38,959 nt of DNA from Chara braunii (taxonomy: Eukaryota; Streptophyta; Charophyceae; Charales; Characeae). The notes beneath the pieces are model-generated. The model had not been told where the DNA came from and ran no database searches. It was given only the letters and a program-made list of their open reading frames with translations. The number at the start of each line of letters is the position of its first letter. The stretch's first letter is position 1. Of the stretch, positions 30,190 through 38,959 are shown piece after piece. The stretch is from the NCBI GenBank assembly GCA_003427395.1, contig BFEA01000293.1, positions 1,502,680-1,541,638 of the forward strand. The letters are read 5' to 3'. The position numbers and the translations under genes are program-made.

Positions 30190-31084
30190 GGACATTGTTT
30201 CCAAGCTGAATGACTCAGTGCTATGCTTATTATTTGTTTTATGAAGGACCAGACATTGTTTATACGCTGAATGACCTGACTGTTGTGTTTATTTATGAGG
30301 GTTTGCTTGACTTATTTTTTATGCCAAGTATTGTTTCTAAGTTGAATGTTGGTGTATCTCTTTGACTGAAGTTGGGAATTGTTTCCAGGCCGAATGCTTT
30401 TGTGTGACTGGGGATACACTGAACATTGTTCCAAGTCGAATGATTCAGTTTCTTGTTTCATTTTCAGAGAGGATTTTGGCGAAAGACTAAGCATTGTTTC
30501 CAAGTCGAATGATTTAGCCTGAAACCACCCACTAAGTACGAATGAGTATAATTGAAGATATTTAATTTAATTTATATTTGCATGTGAACAAACAACTAAA
30601 CATTGTTTCCTGGTCAAATGGTTAAACTTACTAAGTCATATCACTAAGAAGAGAGGTAAAATCAAAAGTATAATTAAAAATAAAGTGGGCAAGCTGAGCA
30701 TTGTTTCTAAGCTGAATGACTCAGTCCCCTGCCCATATTTTGAAGACAAGATAGAAAGTTATTAAACTTTGGATATTTAAACAGTTTAGGGCGACTAAGC
30801 ATTGTCTTTAAGCCGAATGGTCTAGTCACACGCTTAAAAAAAAGAGAAGTAGTTATGCAAACTGTTGATCTATGATCTAAGAAATGCTAGGCATTGTTTC
30901 TGAGTTGAATGATCTAGCGCTATGCTATATGTGAGATGGGTATAAAAGACAATCATCTGAAGGATTAATAAATTATCTTATGAGCAAACAACTTGAGATG
31001 TAAGCTCTACTGAATCCGAGTACTATGTTAGGTATAAAAGACCTAACATATGCTAGGCATTGTTTCTAAGTTGAATGATCTAGC
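30190..31084 (+). repeat. Array of about eleven hairpins with a different constant loop (repeat B)
   Basis: The inner motif is CATTGTTTCCAAGTCGAATG-like (CATT pairs with AATG). Outer stems: CAG/CTG near 30250, CCAA/TTGG (30324-30352), ACTGAA/TTCAGT (30418-30449), CTAA/TTAG (30487-30517), CTGAG/CTCAG (30694-30724), GACTA/TAGTC (30793-30827), GCTAG/CTAGC (30886-30918) and GCTAG/CTAGC again (31052-31084, a local duplication). Sites near 30190, 30375 and 30600 have weak outer stems. Stems at corresponding places match those of repeat A (CCAAG, GACTA, GCTAG), while the loop is unrelated. Confidence 0.8.
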
Positions 31085-31559
31085 GCTATGCCATATGTGA
31101 GATGGGTATAAAAGACAATCATATGTGAGATGGGTATAAAATACCATGTGTTAGTACTTATCCATTGTGGTATGGACTTGCACGTGGTTGAGTGTAAGCT
31201 CTACTGAATTCGAGTACTAACTTTAATAGGTAGTTGCTTTAGATGATCGCCATATGCTGGAGCCATATGAGAATTTGTTTTTTTCATTTTCTAGGTTAAG
31301 TTTATTTTTCATACTTGGCTTTGTATAAATTTTAGCAAGTCGCTATCGCTAAGGAGAAATGTTGCCTGACTTTTTGCAAAACCAAGAAGTTAGTCAAACT
31401 TTGGTTTTTCAAAGTTCAACTTTTGTTTAAGTCTCATATATGACTTAGTAGAAATCTGAAAAATCTTATTTTCTAGAGAAAGTGCTGCCCAAATTTTTAG
31501 TAAATTAGGAGTTAAACAAACTTTAATCATATGAAATCAGAACTATTTTTAAATTTTGT

Positions 31560-32020
31560 ATTTAACACTGAATTCATGAAAACCTAACAAAACCAAAAAA
31601 CCTAACATTTTTTATAGAATAAAAAAGTAAAAACCAAACTGTTATTTTTGACACATAAAAGAGAGCGTTTTTAACAGTTTTTCGAAAAGGAGGCAAAAAA
31701 ACGGGTATAAAATATAACGATTTTTAAAATGTGCAATAAAACTATTTTCAACAAAAAACATATTATAAGACTATAAGTTGTTCTTAGTAGATTGACGAAA
31801 AACATAGATCTAACAAGACAATCTTTAAGGAGTGCAAAAAAAACTCGAAAGATGTTAAAAAAAATTGTTTCAGTGAATACTCATTTATAGAACTATAAGT
31901 CGTCTTAAGCAGTTTGATAAAAACCAAGCTCAACGAAAACTAATTTATAAAACTATAAATTAAAATAAATCTATTTTTGAGTTAACTTTAAAACCCTTGT
32001 AAAAAAATATCCCTCTAGAG
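31560..32020. other. AT-rich insertion in repeat B relative to A
   Basis: This segment has no counterpart in repeat A and interrupts the second tandem array. It contains two degenerate copies about 120 bp apart of a block like ACTATAAGT(T/C)GT followed by TTAG(T/C)AG(A/T)TTGA (about 31769 and 31891). Ends not resolved. Confidence 0.45.
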
Positions 32021-32708
32021 AGTTGGACAAAATTTGACTCCCTAGAGGTAAGGATCATTCAACTTTCATATCCAAACGAGTGTAAATTCTGGAAAAACAC
32101 TTTCTGTGGAGGGAATCCTGCCGTAATTTTCTTAGTTTTGAGGAGTTGGATTATATTTTGATAGTAAAGATTTTTTAACAATCATAAAATTATATTTTGA
32201 TAGAAAGTTTTTTTAGCAATCCTCCTTATATAGGGGAGATGCTGCCGAAATTTTTATTTTTTTTTGCACTTATTTAGAAAAGGTTTTAAGTGAAGTGAGA
32301 TATGAGGGGTTATTGTCCATACACTTACAATTTAATTTTGAGACTTGGCCTATGCTATGTTACAGGTTATTTGTTCGACCATTGATTCAAGATCCGACTA
32401 GTTTCAGTCCGATCCTACGTGGTAACAGGTCGGTTCGTGATTTGTCAGTTTACGACAAAACTATAACTTATTCTCCCCACTCAACCTAAAGTTCGTAGCC
32501 CCTGTGGGTTGAATCATTTTCTTGGGTTCTTATCCGAACTTTTATTGAATGACTATTTAAAAAGGTACCGAGTGGTTTATTTAGGAAGGTTGGACAAAGG
32601 TTGAGGCTTGTATGGTTAAGGCGAGGAGTATGAAAGCAAATAAGTGTTTGAAGTCGACCTCGTGTTGTGTGTGGCTTGCCGATGTTAAATCTTTGATGTG
32701 GTTGCAAG

Positions 32709-32915
32709 CTGCATAGCATGGCGAACGTGTTCGCTCGTTCACGCGAACAACTCGCGAACATAATTTTTTTTTTCGTAAAAAAAAAAAATAAAAAAATAAA
32801 AAAATTATTTTTTTATTTTTAACTCATGATTGGCTATGAATTGAACATGACTCCACGGCAAACGTTGCTTGTATTGGTATTTTACATAACATATATTATT
32901 TTTCATATTTTTCTG

Positions 32916-32952
<37 letters not shown>

Positions 32953-33040
32953 GTTCGCGTGCGGAGGGTTTTTGACGCTTGTTCGCGTTCGGGTGAACAT
33001 GTTCGTGTTCGCCTCCGAACGCGAACACGGTGCAAAGTAG
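32709..33040. mobile_element. hAT-like non-autonomous element, 332 bp
   Basis: Ends CTGCATAGCATGG and, inverted, CTACTTTGCACCG. Flanking 8-bp sequences are GTTGCAAG (32701-32708) and ATTGCAAG (33041-33048). Repeat A shows the unoccupied site as TATGCAAG at 20121-20128. Subterminal GTTCGCG/CGCGAAC words cluster at both ends, as hAT transposase-binding repeats often do. 36650-36982 is the same family in reverse orientation. Confidence 0.82.
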
Positions 33041-33429
33041 ATTGCAAGTATGGTTTGAGAGTGGAAGTCTAAATTTGACTTTGTCTGCGATCGTAAATAC
33101 ATTTTTGAAGGGAGTCGCGTTGTGATTGTGAGAGTGTTCGCCATGTGTTTTTCTATAACCCTCTTTGTTTATATGTGGTATGTCCGTGCGGTCCAATATG
33201 ACCTCGCATATTGGTCAAATAGACTTATATTGAGAGAAAAAAAGAAGGATCCCATTTTTCTATCCTTTGCATTTTAAAGTTTCTATACCTGGACGTTAAA
33301 GTTTGTAGCAACTGTCAACGTCAACCCCCTTGACTTGTTTCCACGACTCCAATGATGGAACCCCACTTTCAGTGTTAGGGACGTCCAATTGCTATAAAGG
33401 GTCCATGCCCGCCTACCACTCATCCCCAC

Positions 33430-33996
33430 AAGCTGTAGAAGAGAGTAAGTCTCTCAATCGCCTTAACGGTAATCCAACATCGAGAGATTAATCCCTCAAG
33501 GCGCGTGTCAGCCGACACTTGAGTGCCGAGAGCAACCCTCGAGACCACTGAGGGCTGCATGATTATGGGTACTACATAGTACGCCATCACTGTGACTGCT
33601 TGCATATTCAGGCATGGTTAGTCGATATGACAAAGCCTGCGTTCTCACGATATTTATTTGGGTCTCGCGTGTGACGCCCAGTTACTTCCCGTGTCAGAAA
33701 AGTTATGGGTCGGATACAAAAGGGACTAGGCGCGTTGTGTGAGTAACTTAATTTTTGTCTTGGCATGTTGTAACACGTGGTTAGATGGATCGTCCTAGTC
33801 GGCCGGCGTCGAGTCGCGCTTGGGACATCATCCCCAGTGCGTCGGTTCATGTACGGGTCCGATTGAGGCGTGCGACCTCGCATACCCCCTATGCTACAAC
33901 GTACGAGAAACACCATAGGCTGGGCCACCTCAACGATTGCAACTGAGTAGCTTTCGCACGTGGTTTGGTAGCTCGACGGGGATACACCTGTCCAAG
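33430..33996 (-). repeat. Module W, copy 5 (reverse), inner part
   Basis: Contains GGTACTACATAGTACGCCATCA, a CGCGTGTGACGCC block, GTCCGATTGAGGCG, CCCCCTATGCTACAACGTACGAG and GGGGATACACCTGTCCAAGG. It is split from its end (36181-36362) by element E. Confidence 0.72.
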
Positions 33997-34370
33997 GGTG
34001 GTGACCTGTGTGTCCGATTTTGGATTTAACGTGGGTTCCGCGTTGAATTATTCAACGCGCGTTGAACTCGCGTTGAATCCCTGTTTAAATGCTCGTTAGA
34101 CGAGGAAAAAAAGGGTCCACAATGAATTTTTTCCTAGGCTAAACATAATCGAAAAAAAAACAACAAATATGGGGTTATAGATATTTTCGAGGTCTACAAC
34201 TCCATATTTTTATTTTTATTTTTTAAGTTTTTAATACTTTTTCAAAAAATAAAAAAATAAGCACAATGAAAAAAAAAAACAAAACAAGAAATGACATGAG
34301 TTTGTTTTTGGGGGGTTTCACAAAGATTTTTTAAGGGTCCAAAAAAAAAAAAAAAAAAAAAAGGGTTGCA

Positions 34371-34987
34371 CAGGGTTGCCGGTGTTCGGGACGGGCCGAA
34401 CGCCCGAATCCGAACGCCCGAACGTACGGGACCCCTTCGGAAGGCATTCGGCCGTTCGGGCTAAACGCGAAAAAAAAAAAAGAAAAAAAAAAAGAAAAAA
34501 AGAATTAAAATGAGTGAGTATGCCAGCACCTTTTCGACACCGCCATCGTTGACGATTTTTAATTATTTTTTGACATTGACAAATGCCTTGAAAATTTATA
34601 GATATATATTTTACATAATCAATAACTCGTTAAAAATGTTTCAAAAAATAATATTTTTTTTTAGGCCCCGAAATAAAGTGAAAACAAAAAGTTAAAAGTG
34701 AAAAAAAAAAAATAGTGAGTGGGCGAGCATGTTTTGACACCCCCATCTTTGACGATTTTTGATGTTTTTTTGGCTTAACAAAATGGCTTCAAAATTTACA
34801 GGCGTGTAGGTTATATCATAGAGAACTATTTTTTTTTTTCTTCACAGAAACAACTTATTTTTAGACCCCGAATTGTTTTTTGGCGGGGGGCGAACCTGGA
34901 GGTGTTCGGCCCCCGAACAGGGTCCATAATGCCCGAACGTTCGGGGGCCAGCCCGGGGGACCCCGAATGTTCGGTTAGGTAACCCTG
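34371..34987. mobile_element. hAT-like non-autonomous element, 617 bp, nested in E
   Basis: Terminal inverted repeats CAGGGTTGCC / CAGGGTTACC match the hAT style (CAGGG start). Flanks are GGGTTGCA (34363-34370) and GGGTTGTA (34988-34995), an 8-bp duplication with one mismatch. Subterminal CCGAACG/CGTTCGG words are repeated at both ends. The interior has two copies about 210 bp apart of a GAGTGAGT…GACGATTTTT block (34510, 34713). No transposase. Confidence 0.82.
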
Positions 34988-35099
34988 GGGTTGTAGATAT
35001 TTCAAAGATGTACAAAAACTTTTTTTTTTTGTTTTTTTTTTAACTTGGTGTTTAAAAAAAAAAAAAATCAAAACCATAAACAACATATTTTTTGGCCTG

Positions 35100-35476
35100 C
35101 ATTGCTTACTATAGGTAGACTTCCTGATTTGGGTCTGCAGAAGATTGCATGAGCCTGGCGTCCGAGATCCCGTACGGCAAGGTTTCATCCACTTCCGCTT
35201 CAATTAGGGCTGGGAGGTTGACCCAACCCTGATGCTTGTCACTGCTGTGTGGTCCAAGTTGCCCTCAATACTTGTAGGGTGATGATCATGAGTGCTGGTC
35301 ACACTGAGGTAGGATAGTAGGGACAGAGGGTGTGCTGGGAGTATTAACATGGGGATGGGTAGGGTAGGTGTCCTATCTTGTCAGGACAACCATTGACTTC
35401 TTCTATCAGCAATCACTGCGGGTCTGGTCCTTGGTCTCTACAACACCTTGGGCTTTCAAAAAAAAAAAAAAAAAGA
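35100..35476 (+). other. A-tailed retroposon-like segment, unassigned
   Basis: About 360 bp of mixed-composition DNA, unlike the surrounding AT-rich filler, ends GGGCTTTC plus an A-run (35459-35475). The abrupt composition change and A-tail suggest a retroposed sequence. No ORF or known family recognised. Confidence 0.35.
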
Positions 35477-35639
35477 AAAAGGATCTTATGCTAGAACGTG
35501 AAATAATACACCGCCATATGTTTTGTCGTTTGTGCATGTGGTGAGTAGAGACCCTTAGGGCCACTGTACGTATTCCTAAAAAAAAAAAAAAAAAAAAAAA
35601 AACGAGAAGCAAAAGAAAAAAACAACAACAAAGAATTAG

Positions 35640-35831
35640 TGACCCATAACTGTGATAAGTGTGATGCACAGACCTGAATTCGAATCCAAAACTATATATT
35701 CTTGGCCCACGCAGACAGAGTACAAGTCCAATGTCCATCTCTATTGCACGAGGGGTCCTTGCTAATATGTAGGGGTCCTTCAAAAATGAGACTAGACGAA
35801 TAGATTGGAGCATTTGGTTAAAAAAAAAAAA
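35640..35831 (+). repeat. SINE-like retroposon, copy 3
   Basis: It has a B-box-like AATTCGAATCC (35677-35687) preceded by GCACAGACCTG. The 3' part has ACGAATAGATTGGAGCAT (35796-35813), identical to the reverse complement of 1000-1017, and a poly-A (35820-35831). The GACC(T/C)G…TTC(G/A)AAT(C/T)C block is shared with 24016-24034 and 37348-37371. The A box is not clear. Confidence 0.55.
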
Positions 35832-36180
35832 CCTACATGCACCCACATGCATACACATGTGTTCATAGTGTTGGGGTATGGGGTGACCTTATCTTTTTTC
35901 CCTCTTGCAGTTTGATTTTCGAAAGGGAGGGGCATGTTTGGCCACCCCACCCTGTTAATAGGGGTCAATTTTTTATTTTTTTTTCCTTCCCGTTTTTAGT
36001 GTTTGGGGGCGTAGGGGCACGTGTCTGAGGCCCAACGTGCTGGTTCCGTTTTTCAAAATTCAATGGGACACCCCGTTTTTGCGTTAAACTCGATTCAACA
36101 AGGGTCCCCGGGCCCATTGAACGGGTTCAACGACGTTCAATTTTGTCCGTTCTCCGTTCATCGGATACATAGGTGGTAAC

Positions 36181-36362
36181 AACCCCTTGGGCAGAGATAA
36201 GTTGTACCTCGCGTGACCCTATCCTATCGTAGGGGTTTGCAAGAGGTATGACTGACACACTCGACTGAAGTGGCAAAAGCTCCACCGCGAAAAAGTCTTG
36301 CACATATCCTGCGTGACGCATCCGCGAGGGTCCCCTTGCGAGACCGATGTGCTCGACAACGC
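36181..36362 (-). repeat. Module W, copy 5, terminal part after element E
   Basis: CCTATCCTATCGTAGGGG, AGAGGTATGACTG, TCCTGCGTGACGCATCCGCG and GACCGATGTGCTCGACAAC complete W copy 5 and end at the same point as W1 and W4 (…GCTCGACAAC). Confidence 0.75.
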
Positions 36363-36649
36363 GTGGCTTACCGGAACACACAAAGGCCACCTCTTCGCCA
36401 ATCGGTCGAACCCACGCCCGCCAAACTCCCATATCTACCGTGCGGAGACCCGATCTGTGTTTTTACTCCACCGCTCACTCCTACCATGCGAAGGCCACAT
36501 CGCCACGAAGCCGACCTCCGCACGAGAGCACGTCCGTCATGGTCAAATGCACCAACCAAAGGAAAATGTCACGCAATTCTAATTTAGTCGAAACAAAAAA
36601 GTTGTCCGACAATAATGTCGGATCCGTAACATCAATACACACTGTCTAC
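36363..36649. other. Unassigned sequence right of repeat B
   Basis: Three overlapping plus frames of about 60-120 codons are low-information and not gene-like. TCCGACAATAATGTCGGA (36605-36622) is a perfect hairpin. Confidence 0.3.
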
Positions 36650-36982
36650 CTGCGTAGCATCGTGTTCACGTTCGGAGGCGAATCCGAACATGTTCGCCCG
36701 AATGCGAACTAGGGCCAAAAACCCTTCGAACGTGAACATATAAAAAAAAAAAAAAAAAAAGTCTTAGAAAAATCTGGAAAAAATATGTATCATGTAAAAC
36801 AACAATACAAGCAACTTTTGCTGTGGAGTCATGTTCAAAGTCTTAGCCAAATGTGAGTCAAAAATTAAAAACCAAGATTTATTTATTTATTTTTTACATA
36901 AAAAGATATGTTTGCCCGAACACGTTCGCGAGCTGTTTGCGTGAACGCGGAGGGGTGCGAACACGTTCGCCGTGCTACGCAG
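36650..36982. mobile_element. hAT-like non-autonomous element, 333 bp (reverse copy of 32709 family)
   Basis: Ends CTGCGTAGCATCG and, inverted, CTGCGTAGCACGG; GTTCGC-rich subterminal regions; the same interior as 32709-33040 in reverse (TACAAGCAA(C/A), GACTCCA-type blocks). Flanks are CTGTCTAC (36642-36649) and CTCTCTAG (36983-36990), each one change from CTCTCTAC, which is the sequence at the same place in the uninterrupted tandem copy (about 37128). Confidence 0.82.
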
Positions 36983-37275
36983 CTCTCTAGTTTTAGTCAA
37001 ACACTTAGTTAGCGTAAAAGAAAACACAGCCACAATTGCACGGTGTACTCAACTTCTGAATCAAACTTATTTCCTGCCACTTGCAAAAACCAGGGCCGAT
37101 ACCTTGTAAGGGTATTCGCAATTTCGCTCTCTACTTTTAGTCAGACACTTAGTCAGTGTAAAAGAAAACACAGCCGCAACTCGCGCGGTGTGTACTCGAT
37201 TTTCGAATCAAACTTATTTCCTGCCACTTGCAAAAACCAGGGCGGATATCTTTGTAAGGGTATTAGCAATTTCGC
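36982..37275 (+). repeat. Tandem duplication, unit about 144-150 bp
   Basis: GCTCTCTAGTTTTAGTCAAAC (36982) and GCTCTCTACTTTTAGTCAGAC (37126) start two highly similar units ending ATTCGCAATTTCGC and ATTAGCAATTTCGC. Shared blocks include AAAGAAAACACAGCC and TTATTTCCTGCCACTTGC. The hAT-like element sits at the left edge of unit 1. Confidence 0.92.
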
Positions 37276-37299
37276 ATAGGCACCGGGACCGGTGCTGAA

Positions 37300-37385
37300 A
37301 CCGATGGGCTCAACTCGGTTGGTACACCCATGAGCTGTTGAGATACAGACCTGACTCCTGAGTTCGAATTCAGATGGAACCAGAC
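37300..37385 (+). repeat. tRNA-derived SINE head
   Basis: A box TGGGCTCAACTCGG (37305-37318) and B box GAGTTCGAATTC (37360-37371) at pol III promoter spacing. GATACAGACCTG between them matches GATACAGACCCGG (24013-24025), which precedes GGTTCAAATCC there. The 3' end of this copy is not identified. A second tRNA-Leu-like stretch, GCGGTAAGGTCTAGGCGCTGC, lies at about 37513. Confidence 0.5.
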
Positions 37386-38570
37386 AGGCAAAATCATTAG
37401 GAATTATTTAAGGACCGGTTTACGTCGGAGAAAGATGCGGTTGCTATAAGTGACTGCAAGGGCCAGCGACCAAGCTTTCGGTTGATACTTTGCTCAGAGT
37501 CGTTGGGGCAAGCGGTAAGGTCTAGGCGCTGCAGCTACTCCACATCAGCAAAGTTTGACGACGGAGAACAGGAGTTAGTGGGACAACGAAGGAAAAGAGC
37601 AGGGAGTAAGTTCGGCTTACAGGACTGGTCACGCCATCTCCAACGACGCAGCCCTTTTTCTGTCCATCGGGCCACCATCCTCTCCTTCGCGCGGTGATCT
37701 TCCTCCATTTGGTGGTGATCTTCTTCATCAAGAGAACAATTTGCTTTCTTGCGGTTATGGTAGTTGTACGCATAGGAGGCGACGCTGGCAGTGCGGCTTC
37801 CCGGGTTCTGATGGGAGACTCGGTCTATCCCCATGTCTAGGGGGAAAATTCAATTCTCCTTTTGTACATTCGGTGAGTGGAAGGTGTGCTACCATTCGTG
37901 ACGGTAGTATTGCTCTTTGTCGGAGCCATCGGGTTCACCTCTGTCACCGAGGTCGGCATGGTGCTTGTCCTGAAGAGCATAAGTTGTGGTAGTCGTGGTG
38001 CAGGTCATTTTCGATGATAGTGGTGCCCAGATTGTTGCTCAAAAAAAAAAAAAGATTGTTGCTCACGCTTGTTGCTGCGATCCCAGTCGTGTGTATCGAG
38101 GTTGTAGCCGCGTTTCGTTTTGATCATCGTGGGTGCTTTGGTGGACTTCATCGTTGTGACTTGCGCGTGCCGTTTGAAATCGGCCCTCCCATCGGTATTG
38201 CCCCCGGCCCCTTTTTGTAAAGCCGTAGTATTGTCGAGGTAAAAGGAGTTCCACTCCAGATTTTGAACGAATCTGGCCGTACTAACGGCCAGGTGCATTC
38301 ATATGCTGAGGGGATTGAAGTTTGTAGAGTCCATGCGCAAATACGCAGTCGAGAGAGAGCAATGGAGACCAAGGACAAGGGGATAAGGAGTTAGGAGAAG
38401 ACATGGGGGCGACGTTGGGCGAACGCATATGCATCTGCGCACAGAGAACACAAAGAGGGAGAGAAAGGAAACGCGGGGAGAAGAAAGACAGTCGAGGAGG
38501 AGAAGAGTTGTGCGGTTTACTAGCGAAAATAAGCGGGAAAAAGACGGAATCGGGAATGTATCTTTCTACT
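37386..38570. other. Unassigned sequence with one motif copy
   Basis: No recognised gene; open frames of 60-99 codons on both strands overlap and lack domain features. 37836-37870 carries a TCTAGGGGGAAAATTCAATT copy of the 30-bp motif. An A13 run (38041-38053) separates two copies of AGATTGTTGCTCA, a short duplication across the A-tract. Confidence 0.3.
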
Positions 38571-38874
38571 TTCTAGCGGAAGATGCATTCTCATTTTCCA
38601 AATTTGGTGGGCTCCGGAGTCGAGCCGTGCCATTGACGGTCTGGTGTTTCCCATCCCTTAGATCCCTATGCTCGTCATCGTCCTCATCCCTGCGCTCGTC
38701 GTGGTCTTCCTATCAGCACAGGTCGTCACTGCAGCATGGGGATCGACCACATGAATCTTCCCAAGTTCTGAGGGAAGATTCGTTGCTACTTTTGATTAGG
38801 CAGTTGCGGGCGGAGCAGCGTGAGGGCGAACACATTTTTCCCATGTTCTAGCGGAAGATTCATTCTCATTTTGC
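38571..38874 (+). repeat. Dispersed ~30-bp motif, three local copies
   Basis: TTCTAGCGGAAGATGCATTC (38571), TTCTGAGGGAAGATTCGTTG (38766) and TTCTAGCGGAAGATTCATTC (38846), each followed by T-rich (C)TCATTTT-like sequence. Related copies are at 26066 and 37836. The middle copy forms a perfect 10-bp hairpin (38753-38762/38772-38781). The 140-codon frame at 38429-38851 is Arg/Ser low complexity and not a gene. Confidence 0.65.
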
Positions 38875-38918
38875 GCGTTCGGTAACAGCGCGAACTCGCG
38901 AGGCAGGTGGTGCACACA

Positions 38919-38920
<2 letters not shown>

Positions 38921-38959
<39 letters not shown>
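38921..38959 (+). repeat. (CA)n microsatellite at window end
   Basis: About 19 CA units run to the last base; a compound GCACACACGCG tract precedes it. Confidence 0.97.

Larger units (their letters stand above)
29277..33996 (+). repeat. Repeat B: second copy of the hairpin-array element (left part unresolved)
   Basis: From about 29669 it is collinear with repeat A (17583 onward); 29277-29668 is only loosely alignable. It carries its own hairpin array (30190-31084), degenerate second array, an AT-rich insertion (31560-32020), a hAT-like insertion (32709-33040) and the inner part of module W copy 5 (33430-33996). It continues after element E at 36181. Plus-strand frames are all short. Confidence 0.7.
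34006..36171. mobile_element. Element E: 2.17-kb Mutator-like non-autonomous transposon
   Basis: Ends CTGTGTGTCCGA and, inverted, TATGTATCCGA, followed by inverted GTTGAA/TTCAAC-rich ends as in element D. Flanks are GGTGGTGAC (33997-34005) and GGTGGTAAC (36172-36180), a 9-bp duplication with one change. W copy 3 shows the single, unoccupied site at 21213-21221. It carries no transposase. The interior is a collection of insertions: the hAT-like element at 34371, an A-tailed segment to 35476, another A-tail at 35580-35601, and the SINE-like unit ending at 35831. Confidence 0.88.

Noticed and set aside
18098-31084. Hammerhead ribozymes (retrozyme or Penelope-like)
   Set aside because: I looked for CTGATGA…GAAA cores in or near the hairpins and did not see them.
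38429-38851. 140-codon Arg/Ser-rich protein
   Set aside because: Low-complexity composition and it overlaps the dispersed 30-bp motif copies; not gene-like.

Overview
The window is non-genic eukaryotic DNA packed with nested, mostly decayed mobile elements. I see no intact host protein-coding gene, no rRNA and no convincing functional tRNA. The lineage cannot be named from sequence alone. A Ty3/gypsy-type pol order, a primer-binding site one base off the initiator-Met type usual in plants, and many tRNA-derived and A-tailed retroposon fragments point to a plant, alga or other protist with a large repeat-rich genome. The window starts and ends in CA microsatellites.

Layout. 1-1200: microsatellites, a 465-bp element with 37-bp terminal inverted repeats, and two minus-strand SINE-tail fragments. 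1201-14174: one degenerate LTR retrotransposon (5' LTR, PBS, gag with a zinc knuckle, aspartic protease, RT, RNase H, a PHD-like finger, integrase, a third coding region with a membrane segment, then a 3' LTR cut short). 14165-25593: several copies of a long terminal module, here called W, occurring in both orientations. They enclose repeat A (17.6-21.0 kb), which carries an array of RNA-like hairpins, and a 2.4-kb stretch (22.09-24.53 kb) crowded with perfect short palindromes. 25.6-27.2 kb is unresolved sequence holding a Nextera mate-pair junction adapter and a 16-N gap: an assembly artefact. 27198-29276: a Mutator-like non-autonomous element (D). 29277-36362: repeat B, a second diverged copy of repeat A, broken by a hAT-like element and by a second Mutator-like element (E, 34006-36171), which itself contains another hAT-like element. 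36.4-38.96 kb: another hAT-like element, a 144-bp tandem duplication, a SINE head and a dispersed 30-bp motif.

The most unusual signal is in repeats A and B. Each carries 8-11 irregularly spaced hairpins whose outer stems differ from one another yet pair with themselves, while the inner loop is nearly constant within a copy. Stems are partly shared between A and B at corresponding positions, but the loop consensus is completely different. This looks like a structured element whose loops are homogenised within each copy. The paralogous copies also supply empty sites that confirm three separate transposon insertions.

All coordinates to the right of 26.7 kb depend on a junction containing sequencing-adapter sequence and a gap, so linkage across it is uncertain.
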